NCBI RefSeq assembly: GCF_014083945.1
Contig: NZ_CP046444.1
Span: 558,001-622,000 of the forward strand
DNA length: 64,000 nt
Source: Granulicella sp. 5B5
GTDB taxonomy: Bacteria > Acidobacteriota > Terriglobia > Terriglobales > Acidobacteriaceae
Reading direction: 5' to 3'
How positions within the stretch are numbered: position 1 is the stretch's first letter; the number at the start of each line of letters is the position of its first letter. This document shows, piece after piece, positions 33,923 to 43,309 of this stretch. Both the position numbers and the translations under genes were made by a program. The notes beneath the pieces are model-generated. The model was given only the letters and a program-made list of their open reading frames with translations. It made no database searches and was not told where the DNA came from.

Positions 33923-35431
33923 ATGTCTAACGAACCCACCAAAATGTGGTCCGGCCGCTTCCGCGAGCCCCTCAACCGCACCTTCGAGCAGTGGCAGCGC
34001 AGCTTCCCCTTCGACTGGCGCCTGCTCCCCCAAGAGGTCGCCGCCAGCAAAGCGCACGCCCAAACCATCGCCGCCGCCGGCATCCTCACGCCCGAAGAAC
34101 TAGAAACAACCCTGCGCGGCCTAACACTCGTAGGCGAACGAGCGATCAACTGGTCCAACCGCATCTCCGCCACCAGCGGCCAGGTAGACTACGAAACCTC
34201 CGACCAGCAGATCGGCGCAGCCATCGTAGCCTCCGCGCCACAGGCCGAAGACATCCACCACTTCGTCGAACTAGAGCTCACCAAAGAGATCGGCGCGCTC
34301 GCCCTCAAGCTCCACACCGGCCGCAGCCGCAACGAGCAGATCGCGACCGACATGCGCCTCTTCGTGCGCGACGCCATCGACTCCACGCTCACCGGCCTCC
34401 GCGACTGGCTCCTCGCGCTCATCACTCTCGCCGAAAAATCCGGCACAGCCGTCATGCCCGGCTACACCCACCTCCAGCGGGCCGAGCCGGTCCTCATCGC
34501 GCACTGGCTCCTCGCCTACGTCTCCATGCTCGAGCGCGACCACTCCCGCTTCACCGACGCCCGCACCCGCATGAACCTCTGCCCGCTCGGCAGCGGAGCC
34601 ATCGCTGGAGCCACGCTTGCTCTCGACCGCACTATCGCCTCCAAGGCTCTTGCCTTCACCGCACCAACCCCCAACAGCATGGACGCCACCAGCGATCGCG
34701 ACTTCATGCTCGACTTCGCACAAGCCGCCACCACGCTAGGCCTTCACATCTCGCGCTTCGCCGAAGAGCTCACTTTATACGCGACCTCTGAATTCGGATT
34801 TATAGACCTCCCCGAAGCTTTCTCGACCGGCAGCTCCGCGATGCCGCAGAAGAAGAACCCCGACCTCACCGAGTTGGCCCGCGGCAAATCCGCCCGGCTT
34901 CTAGGCTCCGCAACAGCATTAGCGACCCTGATAAAAGGCCTTCCTCTCGCCTACAACAAAGACCTCCAGGAAGGCCAGGAGCAGATCTTCGACGTAGCCG
35001 ACACCCTCACCGGCCTCCTCAGCGTGCTCCCCAACTTCACCCGCGCGCTCACCTTCAAGCCCGAGGTCATGACCGCCGCCGCGCAGACCGGCTACCTCAA
35101 CGCGATGGCCGCCGCCACCTACCTCAGCAACAAGGGCGTGCCCTTCCGCAAGGCGCACGAGATCGTCGGCAACGCCGTCCGCCTCGGCCTGGAAATGGAT
35201 CCAGCAAAGCGCCTCGAACTCAACGAAATTCCCCTTCCCGAACTCCAGCAACTCAGCGAAGACTTCGCCGAAGACTTCTTCGATAGCATCTCGCTGCGCG
35301 CTACATTAGACTGTCACGATGTCATCGGTGGCACCGCAACCCACCGCGTCGCCGAGGCGCTGACCGCAGCGAAAACGCGCGTCGCGCATCTAATTTCTTC
35401 GGTCTCTTCGGAGGACCACGTAGTTGCCTAA
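33923..35431 (+). CDS. argH: Argininosuccinate lyase
   Basis: 502 residues from ATG 33923 (GAGGAACC before it); the in-frame ATG 36 bases earlier lies in repeat DNA. KMWSGRF start, LHTGRSRNEQIATDMRLF, PGYTHLQRAEPV and the fumarase/lyase signature SSAMPQKKNPD. It releases arginine and fumarate. The C-terminus is slightly long (ISSVSSEDHVVA) because it overlaps the start of the next gene by 8 bases. Confidence 0.96.
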   Translation: MSNEPTKMWSGRFREPLNRTFEQWQRSFPFDWRLLPQEVAASKAHAQTIAAAGILTPEELETTLRGLTLVGERAINWSNRISATSGQVDYETSDQQIGAAIVASAPQAEDIHHFVELELTKEIGALALKLHTGRSRNEQIATDMRLFVRDAIDSTLTGLRDWLLALITLAEKSGTAVMPGYTHLQRAEPVLIAHWLLAYVSMLERDHSRFTDARTRMNLCPLGSGAIAGATLALDRTIASKALAFTAPTPNSMDATSDRDFMLDFAQAATTLGLHISRFAEELTLYATSEFGFIDLPEAFSTGSSAMPQKKNPDLTELARGKSARLLGSATALATLIKGLPLAYNKDLQEGQEQIFDVADTLTGLLSVLPNFTRALTFKPEVMTAAAQTGYLNAMAAATYLSNKGVPFRKAHEIVGNAVRLGLEMDPAKRLELNEIPLPELQQLSEDFAEDFFDSISLRATLDCHDVIGGTATHRVAEALTAAKTRVAHLISSVSSEDHVVA

Positions 35432-36107
35432 CCTCACCATCTCATCGAGCACCAAAGATCGCGAAGCCGCAGACCTCGGCCACGCCACGCGAAGCCTCTC
35501 GCCGTCCGCGAAGGACGACTTCCGCATCATCACCGTGCACAAGGCGCGCCTGCAGGACGCCCGCAGCATCTTCGACCTCGTCAACTCCCTCTCCCACGAC
35601 GGCACGCTCCTCCGCCGCTCCTACGCCGAGGTCTGCGAGAACATCCGCGACTTCACCGTCGCCTGCATCGCCAACGACGACGGCGAGCATGAGTTCATCG
35701 GCTGCGGCGCGCTCCATCTCTACGGCCCGCATCTCGCCGAGGTCCGCTCCATCGTCGTCAAGCCCGAAGCCCGCGGCCTCGGTGCCGGCGACGCCATCCT
35801 CGAAGCCCTCCTCGCCGAAGCCGAAGAGCACCAGGTCATGTCCGTCTGCCTCTTCACCCGCATCCCCGACTACTTCGAGCACCTCGGCTTCCGCGTCGCC
35901 GAACGTGACGCCATGCCCGACAAGATCTACAAGGACTGCCAGACCTGCCCGCGCCTCTACGCCTGCGACGAAGTCGCCATGGTCAAAGGCCCGCTGCCCA
36001 ACGTCGCCGTCCTCGGCCCCCGCACCGTCCAGCGCCCGCAGATGGTTGAAGACCCGTCCGCCGACACGCAACTCGTCCAACTCACCGGCACCAACCCCTC
36101 CCGCTAG
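35424..36107 (+). CDS. argA: N-acetylglutamate synthase, short GNAT type
   Basis: 227 residues, TTG start with GGAGG nine bases upstream, inside the end of argH. GNAT core: VHKARLQDARSIFDLVN, the acetyl-CoA loop VKPEARGLGAGDAILEALL and IPDYFEHLGFRV. After the core comes a Cys cluster DCQTCPRLYACDEVAMVK, seen in short bacterial acetylglutamate synthases. No amino acid kinase domain, unlike E. coli ArgA. It starts arginine synthesis by acetylating glutamate. In some marine gammaproteobacteria a like domain is fused to ArgH; here the genes overlap. The last 40 residues are probably disordered. Confidence 0.88.
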   Translation: MPNLTISSSTKDREAADLGHATRSLSPSAKDDFRIITVHKARLQDARSIFDLVNSLSHDGTLLRRSYAEVCENIRDFTVACIANDDGEHEFIGCGALHLYGPHLAEVRSIVVKPEARGLGAGDAILEALLAEAEEHQVMSVCLFTRIPDYFEHLGFRVAERDAMPDKIYKDCQTCPRLYACDEVAMVKGPLPNVAVLGPRTVQRPQMVEDPSADTQLVQLTGTNPSR

Positions 36108-36111
36108 CCGT

Positions 36112-36170
36112 CTCACATTGCGTACTCTGCGCTGACACGGCGTACTCTGCGTGAAAGTCTTTCGCCTCAC
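36112..36170. repeat. Family C repeat after argA
   Basis: CACATTGCGTACTCTGCGCT followed by GGCGTACTCTGCGTGAAAGT. It marks the end of the arginine cluster. Confidence 0.7.
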
Positions 36171-36278
36171 CCCTGTTAAACAATCTGGCGACCGTGCAAG
36201 AGCAAGCTCCAACACGATCGCCAAATCTTCCAGTCCGGCGCGCTGACTTACATCAACGCGCCCGCTGCTGCACTATGA

Positions 36279-37253
36279 CTACTGCCCCGGCTGCGTTACC
36301 GAAGCGGTCTGGTCCGATGAACCCACAATGCCCTTGTTCACCAGGATCGTCACCACCACACGCCGGTTCTCCTTCTGGCCAGAGCGCGAGTGGTTATCGG
36401 CAACCTGCTCCGAAGTTCCCATCGCCGCAGGCGCCAGAATCCGAGTCATCGGTACTGCACCGCTCTGCTGAATAATGGCCAGCACCGCATCGGCGCGTTC
36501 GCTGCTCAGCCGCTGGTTCAGCGTGGCCGAACCAACTGCAGACGCATAGCCCTGCACCTGGACCATGAAGCCCGGCGTGTTCGAAGCCGTCTTGATGAAG
36601 TCCTCAAGCTGGTCCTTGTCTGCCTTGCTTACGACCGCGCTGCCGTTGCGGAAGTTCACCGTCAGCGTGCCCTTCGTCTCGTACTGGTCAAGCTGACCAA
36701 TGCGGCCATTCGTCTTGCCGATGCCGGTCTGGGCCTGTTGAGCGTCCTGCTGCTCCTGCTGCTGGTTCGCGGCAATCTGCTGCTTGCTGGCCGCAATGTC
36801 CGCCTGCGTACTTTCGATATCGCGGCGAGCACTCATCAGCGCATCCTGCTGCGCAGCGACCTTTGCGTTCGTCGGGGTCAGCCCGGCATCGATCTGGTTG
36901 GCCGTACGCATCGATCCGCGCGTAAACTCAACCTTCCGCGCAATGAGCTTGTGGTCTTGGTCATATGTGCCATCGACCTTCACTTCCAGCCCGGGCACCA
37001 GCGCCGCGATACCCAGGTCCTTGTGGCTCCAGCCTAGAAAGCCACCCTTCTCGGTAGCCTGCGTGTTGTCTTGCAGCGTAACAATCTGCCTTGTGTCGCC
37101 TGTTTTCACATACATGGTCGGGCCATCACGCCCAACAATCATGCCCTGTAACTCCGCATTGCTCTGAGCCTGGACAGTTACACCGGAGAACGTAAGCATG
37201 GCAAAAGACATGCCCAGTCCCAAAATTGTTTTCATTCGACGCTGATTTTTCAT
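36279..37253 (-). CDS. OmpA-like outer membrane/peptidoglycan-binding protein
   Basis: 324 residues from the ATG at 37253 (AAGGA before it). Signal peptide ending VTVQAQS; a beta-rich domain (about 38-120) resembling DUF5666-like repeats (LQGMIVGRDGPTMYVKTGD, VKVDGTYDQDHKLIARKVEF); a Gln-rich coiled-coil (about 140-180); and a C-terminal OmpA peptidoglycan-binding domain with VQVQGYASAVGSATLNQRLSSERADAV and ENRRVVVTI. It probably tethers the envelope to peptidoglycan or senses it. It stands alone with an AT-richer 320-base upstream region. Confidence 0.82.
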   Translation of the reverse strand: MKNQRRMKTILGLGMSFAMLTFSGVTVQAQSNAELQGMIVGRDGPTMYVKTGDTRQIVTLQDNTQATEKGGFLGWSHKDLGIAALVPGLEVKVDGTYDQDHKLIARKVEFTRGSMRTANQIDAGLTPTNAKVAAQQDALMSARRDIESTQADIAASKQQIAANQQQEQQDAQQAQTGIGKTNGRIGQLDQYETKGTLTVNFRNGSAVVSKADKDQLEDFIKTASNTPGFMVQVQGYASAVGSATLNQRLSSERADAVLAIIQQSGAVPMTRILAPAAMGTSEQVADNHSRSGQKENRRVVVTILVNKGIVGSSDQTASVTQPGQ

Positions 37254-37574
37254 CAATAGTTCCTTTCTCGTCTTGTTCGGCCCGCAGCGCGACATACCGC
37301 AATTTCGCGACCGTCCACAACCTCGGCAAAGCCTCTTCGTCAAAGACTGCGCTTCGGCATTGCACGGTTAGATGTAAATCTCGCAAAGGGGGACAAATCG
37401 GTGCATCGACGTAACTCACGTCGTGACAGCGATATTTGATCCCATCAAAATCACTTGACCAAAATATTTCTTCAACTAATCGTGCAAAACTTCATCCTGC
37501 CGATCTTGAAAAAGTGAAATCATCATCGCCGCACGAAAACCCGTCTCAAAACCGGAACTCATACAATCTTTTCA
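37254..37574. other. Intergenic region with an inverted repeat
   Basis: No gene seen in these 320 bases, which are more AT-rich than the surroundings. The one structured piece is CGACGT-aactc-ACGTCG at 37407-37423, about 150 bases upstream of the OmpA-like start. It could be an operator or a small hairpin in that gene's leader; nothing in the sequence identifies a binding protein. Confidence 0.4.
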
Positions 37575-38375
37575 TTACCACGCATTCCAGTATCCACCGC
37601 GCTCACTCAGCGAAATCTCCCGCCCAAACAACTCACTCAGCCGGTTCGCTGTCAGCAACTCCTGCTTCGATCCATCCGCAATCACGCGTCCCTCGCGCAT
37701 CATCACCACGCGGTCCATCTCCGGCAGAATGTCGGCAATATGGTGCGTGATCAGCAGGATCGCTGTCCCCTTCTGCGCCAGCCCGCGCAGCAGCTCGCGC
37801 AAGTCATGCTGCGCCCCTAAATCCAGCGCGTTGCTCGGCTCATCCAGCAGCAGCATCTTCACATCGCCCGCCTTCGCATCCAGCGACGTCCCCGCCAGCG
37901 CCCGCCCAATCATCACTCTGCGCTGCTGCCCTGCGCTCATCTGCCCCACCGGCTTCTCGCGCAGGGCCTCCGCACCCACCAGCACCAGGATCTCCTCCGC
38001 CTTCGCCCGCATCGCGTCCGTCACCGTAAGGTTCGGCCACAGCGTCGAGCTCGAAAAGAACCCTGTCAGCACCGCATCGAACGCGCTCGTCGTCAGCGTC
38101 TGCCGTCCCGGCAGCTCTGCGCTCACCACTCCCATGCGACGCTTCAACTCCGTCAGGTCCCACCGTTCGCGCCCCATAATGCTCACCTGCGTCTCAGGCC
38201 GAACAACCGGGTAGCACTCGCACGTCATCGTCTTAAGCAGTGTCGACTTCCCACACCCATTCGGTCCCAGGATGACCACATGCTCACCGGCTTCAATCCT
38301 CAGGCTCAGGTCATGCAACACCATATTGTTGCCCCGGGCCACATTCACATGTTGCAAATCCACTAATGCGTCCAT
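37575..38375 (-). CDS. Stand-alone ABC transporter ATP-binding protein
   Basis: 266 residues from ATG 38375 (GGGAG before it). Walker A GPNGCGKST, Q-loop region, signature MSAGQQRR (a variant of LSGGQ), Walker B MLLLDEPSNALD and the H-loop ITHHIADI. The sequence type is near the iron/molybdate importer ATPases and ModF/YlmA-like orphan ATPases. No permease or binding protein is adjacent, so either the partner is elsewhere or it has a non-transport role. Confidence 0.85.
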   Translation of the reverse strand: MDALVDLQHVNVARGNNMVLHDLSLRIEAGEHVVILGPNGCGKSTLLKTMTCECYPVVRPETQVSIMGRERWDLTELKRRMGVVSAELPGRQTLTTSAFDAVLTGFFSSSTLWPNLTVTDAMRAKAEEILVLVGAEALREKPVGQMSAGQQRRVMIGRALAGTSLDAKAGDVKMLLLDEPSNALDLGAQHDLRELLRGLAQKGTAILLITHHIADILPEMDRVVMMREGRVIADGSKQELLTANRLSELFGREISLSERGGYWNAW

Positions 38376-38528
38376 CTGTCTCCCACACCTCTGCCGCGCG
38401 CACGCGACGCATCTCAAACACACACCTCCAGTCTAAGTGTTCACAGCTTGCGGCCCCTTATACCCACATAAGCCGAGCACACAAAAAACGGCAAAGGCGC
38501 GCACCCCTCTGCGCGCCCTCACCACCGC

Positions 38529-38562
38529 TCTACTCCCTATTACCCACTCCCTACTCCCTGCC
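38529..38562. repeat. Family D heptamer repeat at the end of the phosphatase gene
   Basis: CTACTCCCTATTACCCACTC followed by CCTACTCCCTGCCC. Read on the minus strand it encodes the last residues (EEGRE) and the stop codon TAG of the histidine phosphatase gene. Confidence 0.75.
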
Positions 38563-39177
38563 CTCCTCGAATCCTCGGTTCCACTTCGACACCACCCGCG
38601 TCTCGCGCTCGAACCCCAGCACGCTCACGCTCCCGGTCCCCAATGAAAACAACCGGCCGCCCACCGCGTCCAGTCCAATCCACCGCGCCGCGATGATTCG
38701 CAGAATATGCGCATGGGCAAACAGCGCCACGCTCTGGCTCTCCACGGTCGCGCCCAGGTGGAACGTGGCCGCCGCCAGAGACCGAGCAATCACCTTGTCC
38801 GCGCGCGCTCCCACCTCCTCCACGCTCTCGCCGCCTACGATCGGGTCCGTCCACACGCTCCACGTCGGCCCATACTTCTCGCGCATCTCCTTGGTCGTCT
38901 TCCCCTCGGACTCCCCATAGTTCCACTCCATCAGGTTGTCATCCACCTCCGCCACGTCTCCATACCCGGCGATCGCACACGTCTGCCGTGCCCGCTGCAT
39001 CGGACTGGTGAACACCGCGGCAAATTTCTTCCCGTTCAGATACTCCTTCAGCTCCACCGCTCTCTGCCGCCCATGGTCCGTCAGCGCAATATCGCTCGTG
39101 CTCGTATGCTGCCCACTCAGGCTCCACTCCGTCTCGCCATGCCGAATCAACCAAAGCTCCGTCTTTCCGTCAGCCAT
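38551..39177 (-). CDS. Histidine phosphatase family protein
   Basis: 208 residues. The phosphohistidine motif LIRHGETEW is at the N-terminus, the second catalytic part is TSPMQRARQTCAIAG, the acid/base region is LMEWNYGESEGKT and the second His is in LFAHAHILR. This fits the broad-specificity phosphatase / cofactor-dependent phosphoglycerate mutase superfamily (CobC, GpmB, SixA relatives). No cobalamin gene is close enough to argue for CobC. The C-terminus and stop are formed by the heptamer repeat. Confidence 0.88.
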   Translation of the reverse strand: MADGKTELWLIRHGETEWSLSGQHTSTSDIALTDHGRQRAVELKEYLNGKKFAAVFTSPMQRARQTCAIAGYGDVAEVDDNLMEWNYGESEGKTTKEMREKYGPTWSVWTDPIVGGESVEEVGARADKVIARSLAAATFHLGATVESQSVALFAHAHILRIIAARWIGLDAVGGRLFSLGTGSVSVLGFERETRVVSKWNRGFEEGRE

Positions 39178-39205
39178 TCACTCTCTCCATTTCACTTCAG
39201 ATAAG

Positions 39206-39616
39206 ATGTCTGCAATGGACCATCTTATGATCAAAACCCTAAACCAACTGCAGCCATGGGGAGCCTTGGTCCTCCGAGTCGCCTTAGGCGTCTCTATGTT
39301 AGTGCATGGCTATGAAAAAGTTGTCCCACACGGCGCACTGCATGGTTTTGAAAGCTATATTAGAGCGCTCGGCATGCCCGCATGGCTGGGCATCGTGTCT
39401 GCCTACACAGAATTCATAGGTGGCATCTTGTTGCTCCTCGGCCTTCTCACCAGGCTCGCGTCTCTTTTCATCGCCATCAATATGCTGGTCGCACTGATCG
39501 CCGTCGGTATTCATCAAGGGTTCGGGATTTACAACTATATCTTTGCGTTGTTCGCGATAGCAGTCATGCTGTTCTTCTACGGACCGGGAGCATTGGCAGT
39601 CAACCGAAACTCTTGA
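39206..39616 (+). CDS. DoxX family membrane protein
   Basis: About 136 residues with four membrane helices: ALVLRVALGVSMLVHGYEKV, WLGIVSAYTEFIGGILLLLG, SLFIAINMLVALIAVGI and YNYIFALFAIAVMLFFYG. The pattern and length are those of DoxX/YphA-type proteins, often linked to quinone or redox stress functions. In-frame ATG codons at 39206, 39215 and 39227 are all possible; none has a strong ribosome site. It is divergent from the phosphatase gene with a 28-base gap. Confidence 0.82.
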   Translation: MSAMDHLMIKTLNQLQPWGALVLRVALGVSMLVHGYEKVVPHGALHGFESYIRALGMPAWLGIVSAYTEFIGGILLLLGLLTRLASLFIAINMLVALIAVGIHQGFGIYNYIFALFAIAVMLFFYGPGALAVNRNS

Positions 39617-39703
39617 TGTCCGTGCGTGCGCAAAGAACAGGTTCGGAGCAGTTCACCAAACCTCCTGACACATCCTGTCACTGCCATCTCGTATCCTACA
39701 AGG

Positions 39704-41698
39704 ATGGACTTCCAGCTAGTCTCCGACTACTCCCCCCAGGGCGACCAGCCCCGCGCCATCCGTGAGCTGACGAACGGTCTCGCCGCCGAAGAGAAGGACC
39801 AGGTCCTGCTCGGCGTCACCGGCTCCGGCAAGACCTTCACCATGGCCAAAATCATCGAGCAGTCGCAGCGCCCCGCGCTCATCCTCGCGCACAACAAGAC
39901 TCTCGCCGCGCAGCTCTATCACGAGTTCAAACAGTTCTTCCCCAACAACGCCGTCGAGTACTTCGTCTCCTACTACGACTACTACCAGCCCGAAGCCTAC
40001 ATCCCCGCCGGCGACCTCTACATCGAAAAAGAGTCCACCATCAACGACGAGCTCGACAAGCTCCGCCTCAGCGCCACGCGCTCCCTCTTCGAGCGCCGCG
40101 ACTGCATCATAGTCAGCTCCGTCTCCTGCATCTACGGCCTCGGCAGCCCCGAAGCCTACTACGGCATGTTGCTGCTCCTCGAAAAAGGCCAGAAGCTCAA
40201 GCGCGAAGACATCACCCGCCGTCTCGTCGAAATCCTCTACGAGCGCAACGACGTCGACTTCCGCCGCGGCACCTTCCGCGTGAGAGGAGATATCATCGAG
40301 GTCTTCCCCACCTACGACGAGAACGCCTTCCGCATCGAGCTCTTCGGCGACGAGATAGACTCCCTCTCGCAGATCGACCCGCTCTTCGGCACCGTCAAGC
40401 AGAAGTACTCGCGCCTCCCCATCTATCCGAAATCGCACTACGTCGTTCAGCCCGAGCGCAAGACCACCGCCATCAACTCCATCCTCGACGAGCTCATCGA
40501 CTGGGAGGCCCAGCTAGAAAAAGAGGGCCGCCTCGTCGAGTCGCAACGCATCCACCAGCGCACCCGCTTCGACCTCGAGATGATCAAGTCCGTCGGCTTC
40601 TGCCACGGCATCGAAAACTACTCGCGCCACTTCTCCGGCCGCCTCCCCGGCGAGCCCCCACCCACGCTTCTCGACTACTTCCCCCGCGACTTCCTCACCT
40701 TCATCGACGAGTCCCACGTCACCGTCCCGCAGCTCCACGGCATGTGGCACGGCGACCGCAGCCGCAAGCAAAACCTCGTCGACTACGGCTTCCGCCTCCC
40801 CTCCGCCATGGACAACCGCCCCCTCCGCTTCGAAGAGTGGGAGTCCCGCGTCGGCCAGATCATCTACGTCTCCGCCACCCCCGGCCCCTACGAGCTCACC
40901 AAGTCCGCCGGAGTCGTCGTAGAACAAATCATCCGCCCCACCGGCCTCGTCGACCCGCAAGTCGAAATCCGCCCCGTCAAAGGCCAGATCGACGACCTCT
41001 TAGCCGAGATCCGCGACCGGGCTGAGAAACATCAGCGCGTCCTCGTCACCACGCTCACCAAGCGCATGGCCGAAGACCTCGCCAACTACTACACCGAGGT
41101 CGGCGTCCGCTGCCGCTACATGCACTCCGAGATCGACACCCTCGAACGCATCCGCCTCCTCCGCTCCCTCCGCAAAGGCGAGTACGACGTCCTCATCGGC
41201 ATCAACCTCCTCCGCGAAGGCCTGGATTTACCAGAGGTGTCGCTTGTTGCAATTTTGGATGCCGACAAAGAAGGCTTCCTCCGCAGCCAGGGCTCCCTCA
41301 TCCAGACCATCGGCCGCGCCGCCCGCCACCTCGAAGGCCGCGCCATCCTCTACGCCGACAAGATGACCGACTCCATGCAGCGCGCCATCGGAGAAACCAA
41401 CCGCCGCCGCAACGCGCAGGAGGCCTACAACGCCGAACACGGCATCACCCCCCGCACCGTCATCCGCAGCATCGACGACTCCCTCGCCACCATTACCAAC
41501 GCCGACTACCTAGAACTCACCAACGACGACGTAGCCCTCGAAGCCCTGGAGTTCACCACCCAGGCCGACCTCGACACCTACATCCAGAACCTCGAATCCG
41601 ACATGCGCGAATCCGCCAAAAAATTCGAGTTCGAAAAAGCCGCCAAACTCCGCGACCAAATCAAAGACCTCAGAGACAAGGAATTCCTGTTCAGTTAG
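39704..41698 (+). CDS. uvrB: Excinuclease ABC subunit B
   Basis: 664 residues, complete. Walker A GVTGSGKT at 37-44; beta-hairpin region [30 protein letters not shown] (helicase motif II); motifs V-VI in [17 protein letters not shown] and [15 protein letters not shown]; and a C-terminal UVR domain ([14 protein letters not shown]) for UvrC contact. It verifies DNA damage in nucleotide excision repair. Upstream in-frame codons are not needed for any conserved part. No SOS box recognised in the short upstream gap. Confidence 0.97.
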   Translation: MDFQLVSDYSPQGDQPRAIRELTNGLAAEEKDQVLLGVTGSGKTFTMAKIIEQSQRPALILAHNKTLAAQLYHEFKQFFPNNAVEYFVSYYDYYQPEAYIPAGDLYIEKESTINDELDKLRLSATRSLFERRDCIIVSSVSCIYGLGSPEAYYGMLLLLEKGQKLKREDITRRLVEILYERNDVDFRRGTFRVRGDIIEVFPTYDENAFRIELFGDEIDSLSQIDPLFGTVKQKYSRLPIYPKSHYVVQPERKTTAINSILDELIDWEAQLEKEGRLVESQRIHQRTRFDLEMIKSVGFCHGIENYSRHFSGRLPGEPPPTLLDYFPRDFLTFIDESHVTVPQLHGMWHGDRSRKQNLVDYGFRLPSAMDNRPLRFEEWESRVGQIIYVSATPGPYELTKSAGVVVEQIIRPTGLVDPQVEIRPVKGQIDDLLAEIRDRAEKHQRVLVTTLTKRMAEDLANYYTEVGVRCRYMHSEIDTLERIRLLRSLRKGEYDVLIGINLLREGLDLPEVSLVAILDADKEGFLRSQGSLIQTIGRAARHLEGRAILYADKMTDSMQRAIGETNRRRNAQEAYNAEHGITPRTVIRSIDDSLATITNADYLELTNDDVALEALEFTTQADLDTYIQNLESDMRESAKKFEFEKAAKLRDQIKDLRDKEFLFS

Positions 41699-41803
41699 CA
41701 GGCAATTACCACAAACCTTGGTCTGCATAGATATGTAACTTGATTTCCACAGCTATTCGTGCATCTCCGTGTCCTATTATCGATAGAGGGTGCGGAGGTA
41801 AAC

Positions 41804-42679
41804 GTGAAAGTGGCGAAAGCGACTCACAGCGGCTTCGTTTCACTGGGTAATTGGTCGCTACATGCTCATAACTTGTCAGACGGCAAGAGAGTGTTCGACA
41901 AGCGATCCTTCAAAGCAGTCCTCAACATACCTGTCACGGAGAGTGGCAGCTCAATCCTCAAGTCGTTAGCATCTCATAGGCTTCTTCAGAAGAGTCCACT
42001 CGCTCAAGCGGCAAACGTCTTCGATTTACCTATTAGGTTCGTAACCTCAGATGGACAAAGGTTGATAGGGTTCGAAGCTGAAGGCTTGATTGAGATATGT
42101 AAGCTGCTTTTAAAGGCTCGAGAGTTGGGTCTGCTTAGGAGCACAGCAGAGCTTCGTTACGCCAGAGCAGCCGAGTCACTTTTGGTCTCTCTCGCGAACG
42201 TGGGTCTCGCCGCCCTTATCGACGAAGCCACCGGATATCAAGCAACAAGAAAGCGTGATGCCCTCCAAGCACTTCTTGATCGGTACCTGAAAAAGGAGCT
42301 TGCGGCATGGGCAAAGAGATTTCCTGACGAATACTATGAGCAACTATTTCGTCTCAGACGGTGGAAATGGCAGGGTCGTTCTGTAAATCCTCCTCAGATA
42401 GTCAGCAAGTACACAAAAAATATCGTCTACGAGCGGTTGGCACCGGGCATTCTGAAAGAGTTGGAAAGCCGGAACCCTATGCAGGAATGTGGCGAGAGGA
42501 AAGCGAAACACCATCAATGGCTCACAGATGACGTCGGTCATCCAGCTTTAGCGCAGCACCTTCACGCTGTTGTGGCGATCATGAGAATCAGTGCCGACTG
42601 GCACAAGTTTGTCATTAATCTGCAAGATGCTTTCCCAAAGAAGGGCGACCAACTTGACCTAAAGTTAGATGACAACTAA
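41804..42679 (+). CDS. P63C domain-containing protein
   Basis: 291 residues from a GTG with GGAGG five bases upstream; an earlier GTG at 41759 lacks a ribosome site. The C-terminal half carries the P63C domain: FPDEYYEQLFRLRRWKW, PPQIVSKYTKNIVYERLAPG and KHHQWLTDDVGHPALAQHLHAVVAIMR. The domain is known from phage and bacterial proteins and has no proven function. The N-terminal half has a central helix-rich region. Codon use is clearly AT-richer than uvrB, so the gene is probably acquired. It overlaps the next gene by 11 bases. Confidence 0.85.
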   Translation: MKVAKATHSGFVSLGNWSLHAHNLSDGKRVFDKRSFKAVLNIPVTESGSSILKSLASHRLLQKSPLAQAANVFDLPIRFVTSDGQRLIGFEAEGLIEICKLLLKARELGLLRSTAELRYARAAESLLVSLANVGLAALIDEATGYQATRKRDALQALLDRYLKKELAAWAKRFPDEYYEQLFRLRRWKWQGRSVNPPQIVSKYTKNIVYERLAPGILKELESRNPMQECGERKAKHHQWLTDDVGHPALAQHLHAVVAIMRISADWHKFVINLQDAFPKKGDQLDLKLDDN

Positions 42680-43025
42680 CTACGAGGTACGGCACTTGGA
42701 TGCGTTCGACAGCTCTGCGATGGACTTTTGCGAAATCCATGCCCATGCCGATTCCATCTTCTCGAGCCTCGGCTTCTCGAAGAAACGGGCGAATTCGGGT
42801 TGGACGCGTAAGGTAGGAAGCGTCTACATGAATGGATATCCGACGAGAGATGGTCTATGGATCTCTTTCGAACGATTCGAAAAGCATTATTTGCAGTCGG
42901 TGCTCCTACTACCTTTCGAGATAGCACAAGGAACACTTTACTTCGCAATAGACGGCCACTTTATGGAAAATTATCCGAAGGATATTGATATCTGGCGGGC
43001 CGGGTGTCGCAAGTCTCGCTTCTGA
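42669..43025 (+). CDS. Unknown protein coupled to the P63C gene
   Basis: 118 residues, ATG inside the end of the P63C gene. Family not recognised. It is compact and soluble in character: YEVRHLDAFDSSAMDFCEIH, SSLGFSKKRANSGWTRKVG, YPTRDGLWISFERFEKHYLQ. Like the P63C gene, its codon use is foreign to the region. The last few codons (RKSRF) and the stop lie in a GTCTCGCTTCTGAGAC palindrome, so the natural C-terminus may have been altered by repeat insertion. The overlap suggests the two proteins work together. Confidence 0.6.
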   Translation: MTTNYEVRHLDAFDSSAMDFCEIHAHADSIFSSLGFSKKRANSGWTRKVGSVYMNGYPTRDGLWISFERFEKHYLQSVLLLPFEIAQGTLYFAIDGHFMENYPKDIDIWRAGCRKSRF

Positions 43026-43027
43026 GA
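43013..43027. repeat. GTCTC-GAGAC palindrome
   Basis: GTCTCGCTTCTGAGAC; the same sequence within TGTCTCGCTTCTGAGACA lies at 2252-2269. Here it is followed by GTGGCCCAATCATGGGTGCC, a further inverted repeat, before the toxin-antitoxin pair. Confidence 0.6.
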
Positions 43028-43120
43028 CGTGGGTTCGGCGGGTGGCCCAATCATGGGTGCCCCGTCCGGTATCAAAACTCAGCCCCTCGGCGTAAACTAT
43101 CTCCACGAGGAGCGACGCGC

Positions 43121-43309
43121 ATGGCATCCCACCCTGTTCCGCCATCCACACCCGAACTCGACGAAAAACCCCTCAGCTACGAAGAGGGCTGGGCTCTGTT
43201 TGAAAACATGCGTGGCATCCTCAAAGAGAGCTACGCCAAACTCGGCGGCGCCGAAGAGTACCACCGCAAAGAGCGCGAGGCATGGAACGAAGGCGCTGAC
43301 GGCGAATGA
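43121..43309 (+). CDS. Probable antitoxin of PIN toxin-antitoxin pair
   Basis: 62 residues from ATG 43121, with GAGGAG upstream. Mostly helical and acidic (LDEKPLSYEEGWALFENMRG, YHRKEREAWNEG), with no AbrB, RHH or HTH motif visible. Its TGA overlaps the ATG of the PIN gene (ATGA), the usual arrangement of VapB-VapC type modules. Identified by position and size, not by a sequence family. Confidence 0.6.
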   Translation: MASHPVPPSTPELDEKPLSYEEGWALFENMRGILKESYAKLGGAEEYHRKEREAWNEGADGE

